Below are positions 45,082-53,337 of a stretch of DNA of 64,000 nt, piece by piece. A model generated the notes under the pieces. That model had not been told where the DNA came from and ran no database searches. It saw nothing but the letters and a program-made list of their open reading frames with translations. The DNA comes from Asticcacaulis sp. EMRT-3. GTDB lineage: Bacteria; Pseudomonadota; Alphaproteobacteria; Caulobacterales; Caulobacteraceae. The DNA is taken from assembly GCF_030027245.1 (NCBI RefSeq), contig NZ_JASERT010000001.1, positions 2,100,501-2,164,500 on the forward strand, read 5' to 3'. Position 1 is the first letter of the stretch. Each line of letters opens with the position of its first letter. The position numbers and the translations under genes are program-made.

Positions 45082-47573
45082 TGTGCGCACTCCTTTAATT
45101 GATCTTGTGAAACACCATTGCGCAGGTCGGCCATTGGCGAAAACACCTTGGCAGGTTCGGATTTCGGCGCATGTTCCGCCCACGGATCAATTTGATAAAC
45201 GGCCTGACTTTCCAGAAAACGGGCCACAAGAACAGCGCGCATCTCCGGCTCGGCCAGCCCGTCTTTCACGAATTGCAGCCCCACCCGTTCGATCCACGGC
45301 GCGGTGCGTTCCAGATACCAGGCGTCTTCGCGGTAGAGCTGAACAAACGCCATTGACCATTCCAGCGCCTCGGCCTCGGTCGCCACCTTGGTCAGCAGTT
45401 CGGTGCCGCGTAAGTGGATACCGGCATTGCCGCCGACATGCAGCTCATATCCGGAATCGACGCAGATCACGCCGAAATCCTTGATCGTCGCCTCGGCGCA
45501 GTTACGCGGGCAACCCGACACGGCCATCTTGAACTTGTGCGGCATATAGCTGCCCCAGGTCGCCTGTTCGAGTTTGATCCCCAGCCCCGTCGAATCCTGC
45601 GTGCCGAAGCGGCACCATTCCGAGCCCACGCAGGTCTTGACCGTGCGCAGCGCCTTGGCATAGGCGTGACCCGAAACCATGCCCGCCGCATTGAGATCGG
45701 CCCAGACGGCGGGCAGATCCTGCTTTTTGATGCCAAACAGATCGAGCCTCTGGCCGCCGGTCACCTTGACCATCGGCACGTCGAACTTATCGACCACATC
45801 GGCGATGGCGCGCAATTCCTTGGCGGAGGTCACGCCGCCCCACATGCGCGGCACCACGCTATAGGTGCCGTCCTTCTGGATATTGGCGTGGTTACGCTCA
45901 TTGACGAAGCGCGAGCGCGGATCATCGTGATAGTCGCGCGGCCAGGCGCAGAGCAGGTAATAGTTGAGCGCCGGACGACACGAAGAACAACCGTCGGGCG
46001 TCTGCCATTTCAGCGCCTGCATCACGTCGGGAATGGTCTTCAGCTCAAGGTCGATAATGGCTTTACGCACCACGGCATGACCATGTTCAGTGCATTTGCA
46101 GATAGACTTCGGCCCGGTCTGGGCCTTGAAGCTGTCGCCGAGCGTCACTTTCAGCAGGCTCTCGACGATACCGGTGCAGGAACCGCAGGAGGCCGAAGCC
46201 TTGCACGCGCCGCGTAACCCATCGAGCGTGGTATGGCCAGCGCAGATCGACGCCACCACCTGACCCTTGGTTACGCCATTGCAGCCGCACACTTCCGTGG
46301 CGTCGGGCCATGCTGCAACGGCGTCAGAAGGGTCCTGACCGGCCAGGGCATGGGTGACGGCCTGACCGAAGATCAGGGTATCGCGGATACCAGCGACGCT
46401 TTCGGCCTTCTTCATCAGGTCGAAATACCAGCCGCCATCACCGGCTTCACCGAACAGAACCGTGCCGACCAGCCGGTCGTCCTTGATGACGATGCGCTTA
46501 TAAACGCCACGGCCCGGATCGCGGAACACGATGTCCTCGCAGCCCTCGCCGCCACCAAATTGCCCAGCGGAATAGAGATCGACGCCGGAAACTTTCAGCC
46601 GCGTGGCCAGCGAGGTGCCAAGATAGGCGCTGTCCGGGTTTTTGGCGGTCAGCACATCGGCAAGCGTCCGGCACATCTCCCAGATCGGCGCCACCAGACC
46701 ATAGCACTGGCCGCGATGCTGGGCGCATTCGCCGACCGCAAAAATATCGGGATCAGAGGTGCGCATCTGGTCATCGACCACAATGCCGCGCTCGACCACA
46801 AGGCCCGCCGATTTGGCCGGTTCGACGTGCGGACGGATACCCACGGCCATGACCAGCAGCGAGGCTGGAATGACGCGGCCATCCTTCAGCCTCAGCCCCT
46901 CGACATGGGTTTCACCCAGTATGGCTTCGGACTGGGCATTCAGCACCGAAATGACGCCACGATCCAAAAGCGCCTTTTCGAGCAGGCGTCCGGCGGCCTC
47001 ATCCAATTGCCGCTCCATCAGCACATCGACCAGATGGATGACGGTCGCCTTCATGCCGCGTTTGGCCAGCCCGTAAGCGGCTTCGAGGCCCAGAAGCCCG
47101 CCGCCGATCACCACCGCCTCACCGCCTCGCTCCGCCGCTGCCTGCATGGCATCGACATCGTGCAGGTCGCGGAAAGCCACCACGCCGTGCAGATCGGCCC
47201 CCGGCAGGGGCAGACGGATCGGGTCGGAGCCCATAGCGAGGATCAGCTTGTCGTAAGGGATGCGCTGGCCATCATGCAGCACCACTTCTTTCAGGGCGCG
47301 ATCCACCGACTGCACCCAGTAGCCGAAATGGGTTTTCACGCCATTGGCGTCGTACCAGTCCTGGGAATGGGTGACGATCTGGTCGAACGTCTTCTCACCG
47401 GCCAGCACCGGCGAAAGCTGGATGCGGTCATAGGTGGGCAGGGATTCGGCGCCGATGATCGAAATCTCGAACAAGCTATCCTTGCGCTTGAGTATCTCTT
47501 CAACAATGCGTCCGCCCGCCATGCCGGCGCCGATAACGACGATACGCTCTTTGGAAGCTGTTTCCGGGGTCAT
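45078..47573 (-). CDS. nirB: Nitrite reductase [NAD(P)H] large subunit NirB
   Basis: 831 residues from ATG 47573. An FAD/NAD module opens the protein (RIVVIGAGMAGGRIVEEIL, VVIGGGLLGLEAAYGLAKRG). Two BFD-type [2Fe-2S] domains follow (CGCNGVTKGQVV..., CKCTEHGHAVVRKAI ... CSSCRP). The siroheme/[4Fe-4S] ligands are in CVGSEWCRFG and VSGCPRNCAEA. It reduces nitrite by six electrons to ammonium. It leads the nirB-nirD-nasA-cobA-mobA unit, behind an RNA switch. Confidence 0.96.
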   Translation of the reverse strand: MTPETASKERIVVIGAGMAGGRIVEEILKRKDSLFEISIIGAESLPTYDRIQLSPVLAGEKTFDQIVTHSQDWYDANGVKTHFGYWVQSVDRALKEVVLHDGQRIPYDKLILAMGSDPIRLPLPGADLHGVVAFRDLHDVDAMQAAAERGGEAVVIGGGLLGLEAAYGLAKRGMKATVIHLVDVLMERQLDEAAGRLLEKALLDRGVISVLNAQSEAILGETHVEGLRLKDGRVIPASLLVMAVGIRPHVEPAKSAGLVVERGIVVDDQMRTSDPDIFAVGECAQHRGQCYGLVAPIWEMCRTLADVLTAKNPDSAYLGTSLATRLKVSGVDLYSAGQFGGGEGCEDIVFRDPGRGVYKRIVIKDDRLVGTVLFGEAGDGGWYFDLMKKAESVAGIRDTLIFGQAVTHALAGQDPSDAVAAWPDATEVCGCNGVTKGQVVASICAGHTTLDGLRGACKASASCGSCTGIVESLLKVTLGDSFKAQTGPKSICKCTEHGHAVVRKAIIDLELKTIPDVMQALKWQTPDGCSSCRPALNYYLLCAWPRDYHDDPRSRFVNERNHANIQKDGTYSVVPRMWGGVTSAKELRAIADVVDKFDVPMVKVTGGQRLDLFGIKKQDLPAVWADLNAAGMVSGHAYAKALRTVKTCVGSEWCRFGTQDSTGLGIKLEQATWGSYMPHKFKMAVSGCPRNCAEATIKDFGVICVDSGYELHVGGNAGIHLRGTELLTKVATEAEALEWSMAFVQLYREDAWYLERTAPWIERVGLQFVKDGLAEPEMRAVLVARFLESQAVYQIDPWAEHAPKSEPAKVFSPMADLRNGVSQDQLKECAQ

Positions 47574-47589
47574 GTCTGAACCTTTGAGC

Positions 47590-47695
47590 AAAAAAAAGAG
47601 CCCCGAAGCGCACCATCTCATTGCTGAGATAGCCGCTTCGGGACTCCGTTGTCCTGATGGTGCGCGGCAAAAACCGCCATTGGTTTTTGCCGCGC
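47590..47695 (-). promoter_or_regulatory. NasT/ANTAR-type antitermination leader of nirB
   Basis: On the minus strand, hairpin P1 (47695-47662) has 14-bp arms around loop AATGGC. Hairpin P2 (47654-47641) is GGAC-AACGGA-GTCC. The terminator (47646-47590) has stem GAGtCCCGAAGCG / CGCTTCGGGGCTC and eight Ts. Both six-base loops have A at 1 and G at 4, the rule for ANTAR-protein targets. P2 and the terminator stem share bases, so protein binding would prevent termination. No nasT gene lies in the window. Confidence 0.85.
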
Positions 47696-47729
47696 GAATG
47701 GGTTTGATCAAACGCTGATCAGGCTTTCG

Positions 47730-47757
47730 AGAGTATGACAAAAACAGGGTTTGTCAA
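47730..47757 (-). promoter_or_regulatory. nirB promoter
   Basis: Minus-strand TTGACA (47757-47752) and TACTCT (47735-47730), spacing 16. An imperfect palindrome GGCGCAcAAAT / ATTtTTGCGCC (47770-47791) lies just upstream and may be a regulator site or the narK terminator. A start near 47723 gives a leader of about 150 nt. Confidence 0.6.
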
Positions 47758-47804
47758 CGCGGAAATTTGCGGCGCAAAAAATTTGTGCGCCGCGAAAATC
47801 AGAC

Positions 47805-49019
47805 TCATATCTTGGCGTCGAGCGCACCATAGACGTGCCAGGTGGTGCGCCAGGTTTTCTTGACGAGGGTAAGGCCGATCAGAGCCACACAGGCCAGGGC
47901 GGCGAAGATCAGCAGGCTTGTCATGTAAGAGCCCGTCAGTTGCCGTGAAAGCCCCATGCTGGCGGCCAGGTAGAAGCCGCCAATGCCGCCGCACATGCCG
48001 ACCAGCCCCGTCATGACGCCGATTTCGGCGCGGAAGCGTTGCGGCACAAGCTGGAAGACCGCACCATTGGCCATGCCGAGCGCCACCATCGCCGTGACGA
48101 TAAACAGGGTGCCAAGCAGAATATTGCCGAAACCGAAGCTCATCAGCAACAGCGCCACGGCAGCAATCGAATACATGATCGACAGGGTGCGGATGCCGCC
48201 CATCTTATCGGCCAGCCCGCCGCCTACCGGCCTAACGATCGAGCCGAAGAAGACGCAGAAGGCCGTAAACAGACCCGCCGTCACTGGCGACAGGCCATAT
48301 TGCGTGTTGAAATAGATGTTGAGCGACGAGGACAGGCCGACGAAGCCGCCGAAGCTGACGCCGTAAAACAGCATGAACCACCAGGCGTCAACGTGTTTCA
48401 GAACGCTGAAATATTCCGACGTCTTCTTCGGCGCGGGCTGATCAGGCGAATCCTTGGCGAGGACCTGATAGATGATGAAGGTGATGATCAGCGGGATGGC
48501 CACAAAGGCGAAAACCGTGGTCCAGCCATAGGTTTTGGCCAGGGTCGGCAGGAAAAGCGAGGCGAACACCGTGCCCGAATTACCGGCCCCGGCAATGCCC
48601 AGCGCAATGCCCTGATATTTCGGTGGATACCAACGAGAGGCCAGCGGCAAAGCCACGGCGAACGACGCTCCGGCCACGCCCAGCACCACGCCCAGCCCCA
48701 GAACCGACATGTAGGAATGGATATGGAAGGCCCAGGCCGCCAGCAGGCCGCCGATGACGATCAACTGCCCCACCGTGCCGGTCAGCTTGGGGCCGATGCG
48801 ATCCACCAGCAGACCATTGACGACGCGCAAGACAGCCCCGGACAGAATGGGCACGGCCACCATCAGCCCCTTTTCCGCCGGAGTCAGACCCAGTGAGGCC
48901 GCGATCTGCACGCCCAGCGCCCCCAGCAATACCCAGACCATGAAGCTCATGTCGAAGTAGAGAAAGGCCGAAAACAGGGTGGGCGTGTGCCCGGATTTGA
49001 GAAAATCTTTCGAGAGCAT
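47805..49019 (-). CDS. narK: Nitrate/nitrite MFS transporter NarK/NasA type
   Basis: 404 residues, twelve membrane segments. The nitrate signature motifs are recognisable as GIAGAGNSGTVFASLFLPTL and MVALGMANGAVFQLVPQRF. Arg residues in RVVNGLL and RPVGGGLADK correspond to substrate contacts in NarK structures. It imports nitrate (or exchanges nitrite). AGAGGA lies before ATG 49019. It follows the porin gene by 12 bp. Confidence 0.92.
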   Translation of the reverse strand: MLSKDFLKSGHTPTLFSAFLYFDMSFMVWVLLGALGVQIAASLGLTPAEKGLMVAVPILSGAVLRVVNGLLVDRIGPKLTGTVGQLIVIGGLLAAWAFHIHSYMSVLGLGVVLGVAGASFAVALPLASRWYPPKYQGIALGIAGAGNSGTVFASLFLPTLAKTYGWTTVFAFVAIPLIITFIIYQVLAKDSPDQPAPKKTSEYFSVLKHVDAWWFMLFYGVSFGGFVGLSSSLNIYFNTQYGLSPVTAGLFTAFCVFFGSIVRPVGGGLADKMGGIRTLSIMYSIAAVALLLMSFGFGNILLGTLFIVTAMVALGMANGAVFQLVPQRFRAEIGVMTGLVGMCGGIGGFYLAASMGLSRQLTGSYMTSLLIFAALACVALIGLTLVKKTWRTTWHVYGALDAKI

Positions 49020-49031
49020 GGGTTTATCCTC

Positions 49032-50162
49032 TTAAAGTTTAAAGCTAAGCGCAAGCCAGGTTTTGCGACGCGAAGCGGGGGCGAGCGGTGAGTCACTCGC
49101 GGAAAAATCGGCATATTTGGCCAGCAAGGACAGATGTGGCGAAAGCGCGATCGTGGCCACGGCGTCCCATTCATGACCGAGTGAAGTATCGAGCCGCGCC
49201 GTCGAAAGATCGTGATAAATCAAAGTGATGGACGGTTGGTGCCGCAGGGGCAGGTTGAAGGTGGCGGCGTAATTCAGATCATCGAGGCCGTTCACAGTTG
49301 TCTTGTTGCCGCCCGTGCCGGAAAAGGCGTCTGAAAAGCCATCAAAGGCATGGGTGGTGCCCAAAGGCGTGATGAAGCCGACCAAACCATTACCGCCAAG
49401 GCTCTCATAATTGATCTTGAAGCTGGCTATTCTGTAGGCCGCACTGATCTCGACCATGCTTTCAGCCAGATCGAAATCCGCCGGATTGTTGCGATAATCT
49501 GTCTGACGGGCATACTGACCGGTCAGGCCGAATTTCACTGGCCCGGCGGTAAATCCACCCGCAGCGCGCGCGCCATAGGTCTGGGTGGAAGAGGCCGCCG
49601 CATTGGAAAAATCGAGCGCATAATCAAAGCCGGTCAGCTTGATGCCATACGCAAAGCCATAGCTGGCATGGATCAGGTAGCTGTCCGAATTCCAGTCCCT
49701 GGTTTCGGCCAGAACGCGGTTGATCTTGCTGAGATAAGCCGCCGTCAGGTCGAAGGCGCCGGTTTTCAGGTCATAGCGCACGCCGTCAAAGGTCTGTTCG
49801 TCCTGCCGCCAGCCGACATTGCCGACAAAACGCGCGTCATCAAGAATGATGCGCTGGCGGCCCACGGTCAGGGTGGAATGCTCGTCCGGCGTCCACATGA
49901 TCTGGGCGCGGTTCAGTTCGGTGACTTCGGGATCGGGCTCGGTCGGATAGGCGGTGCGGCCATTGGTGGTCGAATTATAATCGGAGACGAGCGCGGTGAC
50001 GTTCTCGAACTCGATCAGGCCGCTTAAGTGGTGGATCGGCTGGCTTTGCAGGCCGATGCGGTTGCGCCAGGTCAGGGCGTCGGCGTCATTGGCAAAGCCC
50101 GACTGCTCGATATGGGCGTAACGCAGATTGGAATCGATGATGGGCGTGATGACGGGGAACAA
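49032..50162 (-). CDS. Outer-membrane porin-like protein (alginate-export family) lacking a signal peptide
   Basis: 376 residues from TTG 50162. Beta-barrel pattern with alternating residues, RNRIGLQSQPIHHLSGLIEF, GRQRIILDDARFVGNVGWRQ and a C-terminal RKTWLALSFKL strand. This family often accompanies nitrate transporters as an outer-membrane channel. No signal peptide precedes it. The frame continues upstream as F-F-Y-A-Q-E-G-Q-R-P, like a mature porin N-terminus, straight into the leader terminator with no start codon. The nearest start is TTG with AGGAAGGA nine bases before. A deletion of the signal sequence is likely; export is doubtful. Confidence 0.75.
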   Translation of the reverse strand: MFPVITPIIDSNLRYAHIEQSGFANDADALTWRNRIGLQSQPIHHLSGLIEFENVTALVSDYNSTTNGRTAYPTEPDPEVTELNRAQIMWTPDEHSTLTVGRQRIILDDARFVGNVGWRQDEQTFDGVRYDLKTGAFDLTAAYLSKINRVLAETRDWNSDSYLIHASYGFAYGIKLTGFDYALDFSNAAASSTQTYGARAAGGFTAGPVKFGLTGQYARQTDYRNNPADFDLAESMVEISAAYRIASFKINYESLGGNGLVGFITPLGTTHAFDGFSDAFSGTGGNKTTVNGLDDLNYAATFNLPLRHQPSITLIYHDLSTARLDTSLGHEWDAVATIALSPHLSLLAKYADFSASDSPLAPASRRKTWLALSFKL

Positions 50163-50185
50163 GGGGCGTTGTCCTTCCTGCGCAT

Positions 50186-50296
50186 AAAAAAACGCCTCAA
50201 GATGTAAGCAAACCCTTGCGGTGTCAGCCTGTCCTGAGACGTCATTGTCTGAATGGGGGTGTTAAGCCGTTCATGCCATCTTTGGCATCGAACCGG
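50186..50296 (-). promoter_or_regulatory. Second NasT/ANTAR-type antitermination leader, porin-narK operon
   Basis: Minus strand: P1 (50288-50273) is ATGCC-AAAGAT-GGCAT, extended by flanking CCGGTTC/GAACGG pairing (50296-50267). P2 (50250-50237) is AGAC-AATGAC-GTCT. The terminator (50241-50186) pairs CGTCTCAGGA with TCTTGAGGCG (two G-U pairs) followed by seven Ts. Both loops have A1 and G4. P2 shares bases with the terminator arm. Same logic as the nirB leader. Confidence 0.8.
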
Positions 50297-50654
50297 CCTG
50301 TCGGGCGATCATCGTTGACCGCATGGTGTCAGACTGTGGCTGAACCGCATGGCCGTCAAGCATGGCGATGGCTCAAAGCCATATTTGTTGCTTTGCACAA
50401 AAAGAGTGCGGCAGATTTGTCACGAAGCGGCCATTGTACGCCAGATTTTGGCCCATATGGGCGCTAAGGTGCGGAGACAGCGATTATGTTGCACATGAAA
50501 CTAAATATGCGTCTCGTTCCTGCGCTCAGAGGTGTGATTTTAAGGCTTGCGGCTAGGGTTTTTGGGCGTAATCTCAACCTACGGGATAAAGCCCATATAA
50601 ACTCCCCGAACTCTCGTTCAGGGCTTGGGCACAGGCTCATGTGCCAAATATGAA
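50297..50654. other. Gene-free stretch upstream of the nitrate leader
   Basis: No convincing gene on either strand; short frames lack homology. It should hold the promoter of the porin-narK unit, possibly TTGACG near 50354-50359 (minus strand), but no strong -10 follows. Confidence 0.4.
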
Positions 50655-50682
50655 AAGGCCCCTCAGGCAACTGGGGGGCCTT
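50655..50682 (-). terminator. purH terminator
   Basis: Stem AGGCCCC / GGGGCCT with an inner CAG/CTG pair and a TTTTC run on the minus strand. A family A repeat separates it from the purH stop. Confidence 0.75.
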
Positions 50683-50690
50683 CATTATTT

Positions 50691-50805
50691 TAGAGCGGTT
50701 TGCATTCTGATTGAATCGGTCAAAGGCATGCAATCCGCTCTATATTTTACGTTTTTCCGCATCTCGCATTCAATTTGTAAGTCAAATTAAACGCTCGTTG
50801 CTCTA
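50691..50805. repeat. MITE-like bipartite repeat, family A, copy 2
   Basis: 115 bp, TAGAGC to GCTCTA, nearly identical to the 3793-3907 copy (two or three differences). It lies between the purH stop and its terminator, so it is transcribed as part of the purH 3' end. Confidence 0.9.
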
Positions 50806-50822
50806 GCAGCTCAGACGAAAGA

Positions 50823-52436
50823 TTAGTGCCGGAAAACGCGCGTGCCGGTAAACACCATCGCCAGACCGGCGGCGTCGGCGGCGTCGATCACCGCCTGATC
50901 GCCGATCGATCCACCCGGCTGGATCACCGCCGTGGCCCCCGCCGCCGCCGCTTCGAGCAGGCCGTCGGGGAAGGGGAAGAAGGCTTCCGACGCGCAGGCC
51001 GAACCCTTGGCCAAACTGTCGGCCAGACCCAGTTTTTCGGCAGCTTCGGCAGCGCGCAATGAGGCGATGCGCGACGAATCGCGGCGGTTCATCTGGCCCG
51101 CGCCGATACCGACCGAACGGCCTTCCTTAGCATAGACAATGGCGTTGGATTTGACGTGCTTGGCCACGGTGAAGGCGAACAGCATGTCCTCGATTTCGGT
51201 CGCCGTCGGCTGGCGTTTGGTCACCACCTTGAGGTCGGCAGGCGTAATGCGCGCCGTGTCGCGGCTCTGGATCAGCAGGCCACCGGCCACCGAACGAAAG
51301 ACCTGACCACCAGCCAGCGGATCAGGCAGGGCACCCGTCACCAGCAAGCGCAGGTTTTTCTTGGCGGCAAATACGGCCACCGCGTCGTCATCGACTTCGG
51401 GGGCCACCACGACCTCGGTAAAGGTTTCGACGATCTTTTCGGCGGTCGCCTTATCGAGGCGGCAATTGAGCGCCACAATACCGCCGAAGGCCGACACCGG
51501 ATCGCATTCCAGCGCGCGGCGATAGGCGGTGATCAGATCGGAAGCCGTGGCCACGCCGCACGGATTGGCGTGCTTGACGATGACGCAGGCCGGGCCTTTG
51601 GACGGATCAAATTCGGCCACCAGCTCGATGGCCGCATCGGTATCGGCGACATTGTTGTAGCTCAGTTCCTTGCCCTGCAATTGCTTCGCCGTGGCCACGC
51701 CGGGGCGGTTTTCGCCCGTGCGGTAAAAGGCCGCCGACTGGTGCGGGTTTTCACCGTAGCGCATGGTTTGCAGACGCTCGCCGGCGATGGTTTTGCGCTC
51801 AGGATAGGCATCATTCAGTTGTCCGGCAAACCAGGTCGAGACAGCCGAATCATAGGCCGCTGTGCGCGCAAAAGCCTTGGCCGCAAGGGCTTTGCGCAAG
51901 GCCATATCGGTCGTGCCCTTGGCCTTAATCGCCGCCAGCACTTCGTCCATGCCCGCCTTATCGACGCAGATGGCGACATAGGGGTGGTTCTTGGCCGAGG
52001 AGCGGATCATGGCCGGGCCGCCGATGTCGATATTCTCGATGGCCGCTTCGAAAGCGCCGCCGCCCGCCACGGTTTTTTCAAACGGATAGAGGTCGATCCA
52101 CACGATGTCGATCGGCTGAATATTATGGTCTTTCAACGCCTTGGCGTGTTCTGGCGCATCACGATAGGCAAGCAGTGCGCCATGCACCATCGGGTGCAGG
52201 GTCTTGACGCGGCCATCCATCATTTCCGGAAAACCGGTTATGTCGGCCACGTCTTTGACCGGCAGGCCCGCCTTTTCAAGGGCGGCGCGCGTGCCGCCGG
52301 TTGAGATCAGCTCGATGCCTGCCGCCACCAAAGCCTGGGCGGCCTCAACCAGACCGGCCTTGTCCGACAGCGAAATTAGGGCGCGTTTGGGCGTAACGCG
52401 GTCGGCGGCGGGGGGGAAATCGGGCGCGGCGGGCAT
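50823..52436 (-). CDS. purH: Bifunctional AICAR formyltransferase / IMP cyclohydrolase
   Basis: 537 residues from ATG 52436. The N-terminal IMP cyclohydrolase domain has [20 protein letters not shown] and [14 protein letters not shown]. The formyltransferase domain has [24 protein letters not shown] and [10 protein letters not shown]. It performs the last two steps of IMP synthesis. The frame upstream to 52589 has no homology. Neighbours are unrelated. Confidence 0.96.
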   Translation of the reverse strand: MPAAPDFPPAADRVTPKRALISLSDKAGLVEAAQALVAAGIELISTGGTRAALEKAGLPVKDVADITGFPEMMDGRVKTLHPMVHGALLAYRDAPEHAKALKDHNIQPIDIVWIDLYPFEKTVAGGGAFEAAIENIDIGGPAMIRSSAKNHPYVAICVDKAGMDEVLAAIKAKGTTDMALRKALAAKAFARTAAYDSAVSTWFAGQLNDAYPERKTIAGERLQTMRYGENPHQSAAFYRTGENRPGVATAKQLQGKELSYNNVADTDAAIELVAEFDPSKGPACVIVKHANPCGVATASDLITAYRRALECDPVSAFGGIVALNCRLDKATAEKIVETFTEVVVAPEVDDDAVAVFAAKKNLRLLVTGALPDPLAGGQVFRSVAGGLLIQSRDTARITPADLKVVTKRQPTATEIEDMLFAFTVAKHVKSNAIVYAKEGRSVGIGAGQMNRRDSSRIASLRAAEAAEKLGLADSLAKGSACASEAFFPFPDGLLEAAAAGATAVIQPGGSIGDQAVIDAADAAGLAMVFTGTRVFRH

Positions 52437-52519
52437 GGCGGTTCCATTCGGTATGGGGGAGGAGGAATGGGCGCGGTTTACACGACCCAGCCTGCCTTGC
52501 CAACCCGCACCAAAAGCAT

Positions 52520-52602
52520 CTTGTTCCAAGGTGCATCTATTGCGCCTTGGCAAGGGCGACTGCCCGCCGCCGCCAATGCGGCGAGCCATGCGGCATCTGA
52601 GC
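52520..52602. repeat. Dispersed repeat, family D, copy 1
   Basis: Contains GCGACTGCCCGCCGCCGCC and ATGCGGCGAGCCATGCGGC. A related copy lies at 58948-59035. Both are intergenic and can fold on the CCGCCGC / GCGGCG arms. Confidence 0.55.
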
Positions 52603-52613
52603 TGAAAGACAAG

Positions 52614-52648
52614 AAAAAGGCCCCGCCACCTCTGAATGGGCGGGGCCT
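52614..52648 (-). terminator. Terminator after the glycine-zipper gene
   Basis: Minus-strand stem AGGCCCCGCC / GGCGGGGCCT followed by TTTTT. Confidence 0.9.
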
Positions 52649-52678
52649 TCCTGATGACCGGGTGCTCAAGCCGCGATT

Positions 52679-53095
52679 TTAGCGACGAGCGTCGTAGTGG
52701 CCATCATTGCGGCTGTAGCTGTTGTAGCTGCGTTGGTTATTATAGTTGTGGCGGTCATAGTTTTGGTAACGCACCGGCGGATGGCGATAGTCGTTGCGCG
52801 CCTGCTGGCAATCCTCGCGGCCATTATCCTTGCCGACGCTGTTGCCGACCAGACCACCGACCACAGCCCCGGCCACCGTGCCCAGACCCTTATTGTGCGT
52901 ATTGGCCACGCTGCCGCCGATAGCACCGCCCAGCAGCGCACCGATGATGGTGCCGTTTTGCGCCTTATGCTGCACCACCGCATGGCAGCCATAGGCCGGA
53001 CGGGCTTCGGCGGCGGCAGGGATGGCCGTGACGGAAGCGGCGATCAGGCCGGTGGTAACAACAGCGGTCAATATTTTTTGCGCGAACTTTTGCAT
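52679..53095 (-). CDS. Glycine-zipper outer-membrane-type protein
   Basis: 138 residues. A signal peptide ([24 protein letters not shown]) precedes a short Cys-containing stretch, then a glycine-zipper pair ([18 protein letters not shown] and [17 protein letters not shown]) as in the Rickettsia 17-kDa antigen family. A hydrophilic tail rich in Tyr, Asn, Arg and His ends it. Such proteins sit in the envelope; the exact role is unknown. AAAGGA precedes the ATG. Confidence 0.8.
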   Translation of the reverse strand: MQKFAQKILTAVVTTGLIAASVTAIPAAAEARPAYGCHAVVQHKAQNGTIIGALLGGAIGGSVANTHNKGLGTVAGAVVGGLVGNSVGKDNGREDCQQARNDYRHPPVRYQNYDRHNYNNQRSYNSYSRNDGHYDARR

Positions 53096-53222
53096 AACTG
53101 AAATCCTTTGACTTCCGGCCCCTTGACCCTCCCCGATGGAGGAGGTGGTGACCGATCATGGGATTAGTTATAGCCCTCTCAACCTGAACGCAGCTTGAGC
53201 CGCCCGTTCATACTGGTTCAGC

Positions 53223-53337
53223 TAGAGCAACGAGCGTTTAATTTGACTTACAAATTGAATGCGAGATGCGGAAAAATGTAAAATGTAGAGCGGTTTGCAT
53301 TCCTTTGACCGATTCAATCAGAATGCAGACCGCTCTA
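53223..53337. repeat. MITE-like bipartite repeat, family A, copy 3
   Basis: Reverse orientation relative to copy 1, TAGAGC to GCTCTA, with a full first-arm hairpin (AGAGCGGTTTGCATTC ... GAATGCAGACCGCTCT). Its right end lies inside the MFS gene and encodes its last residues and stop. Confidence 0.9.

Noticed and set aside
44746..45183. Longer NirD starting at 45183
   Set aside because: The extra 34 residues overlap the nirB coding end in another frame; ATG 45081 overlaps the nirB stop as ATGA and starts the Rieske-like fold.
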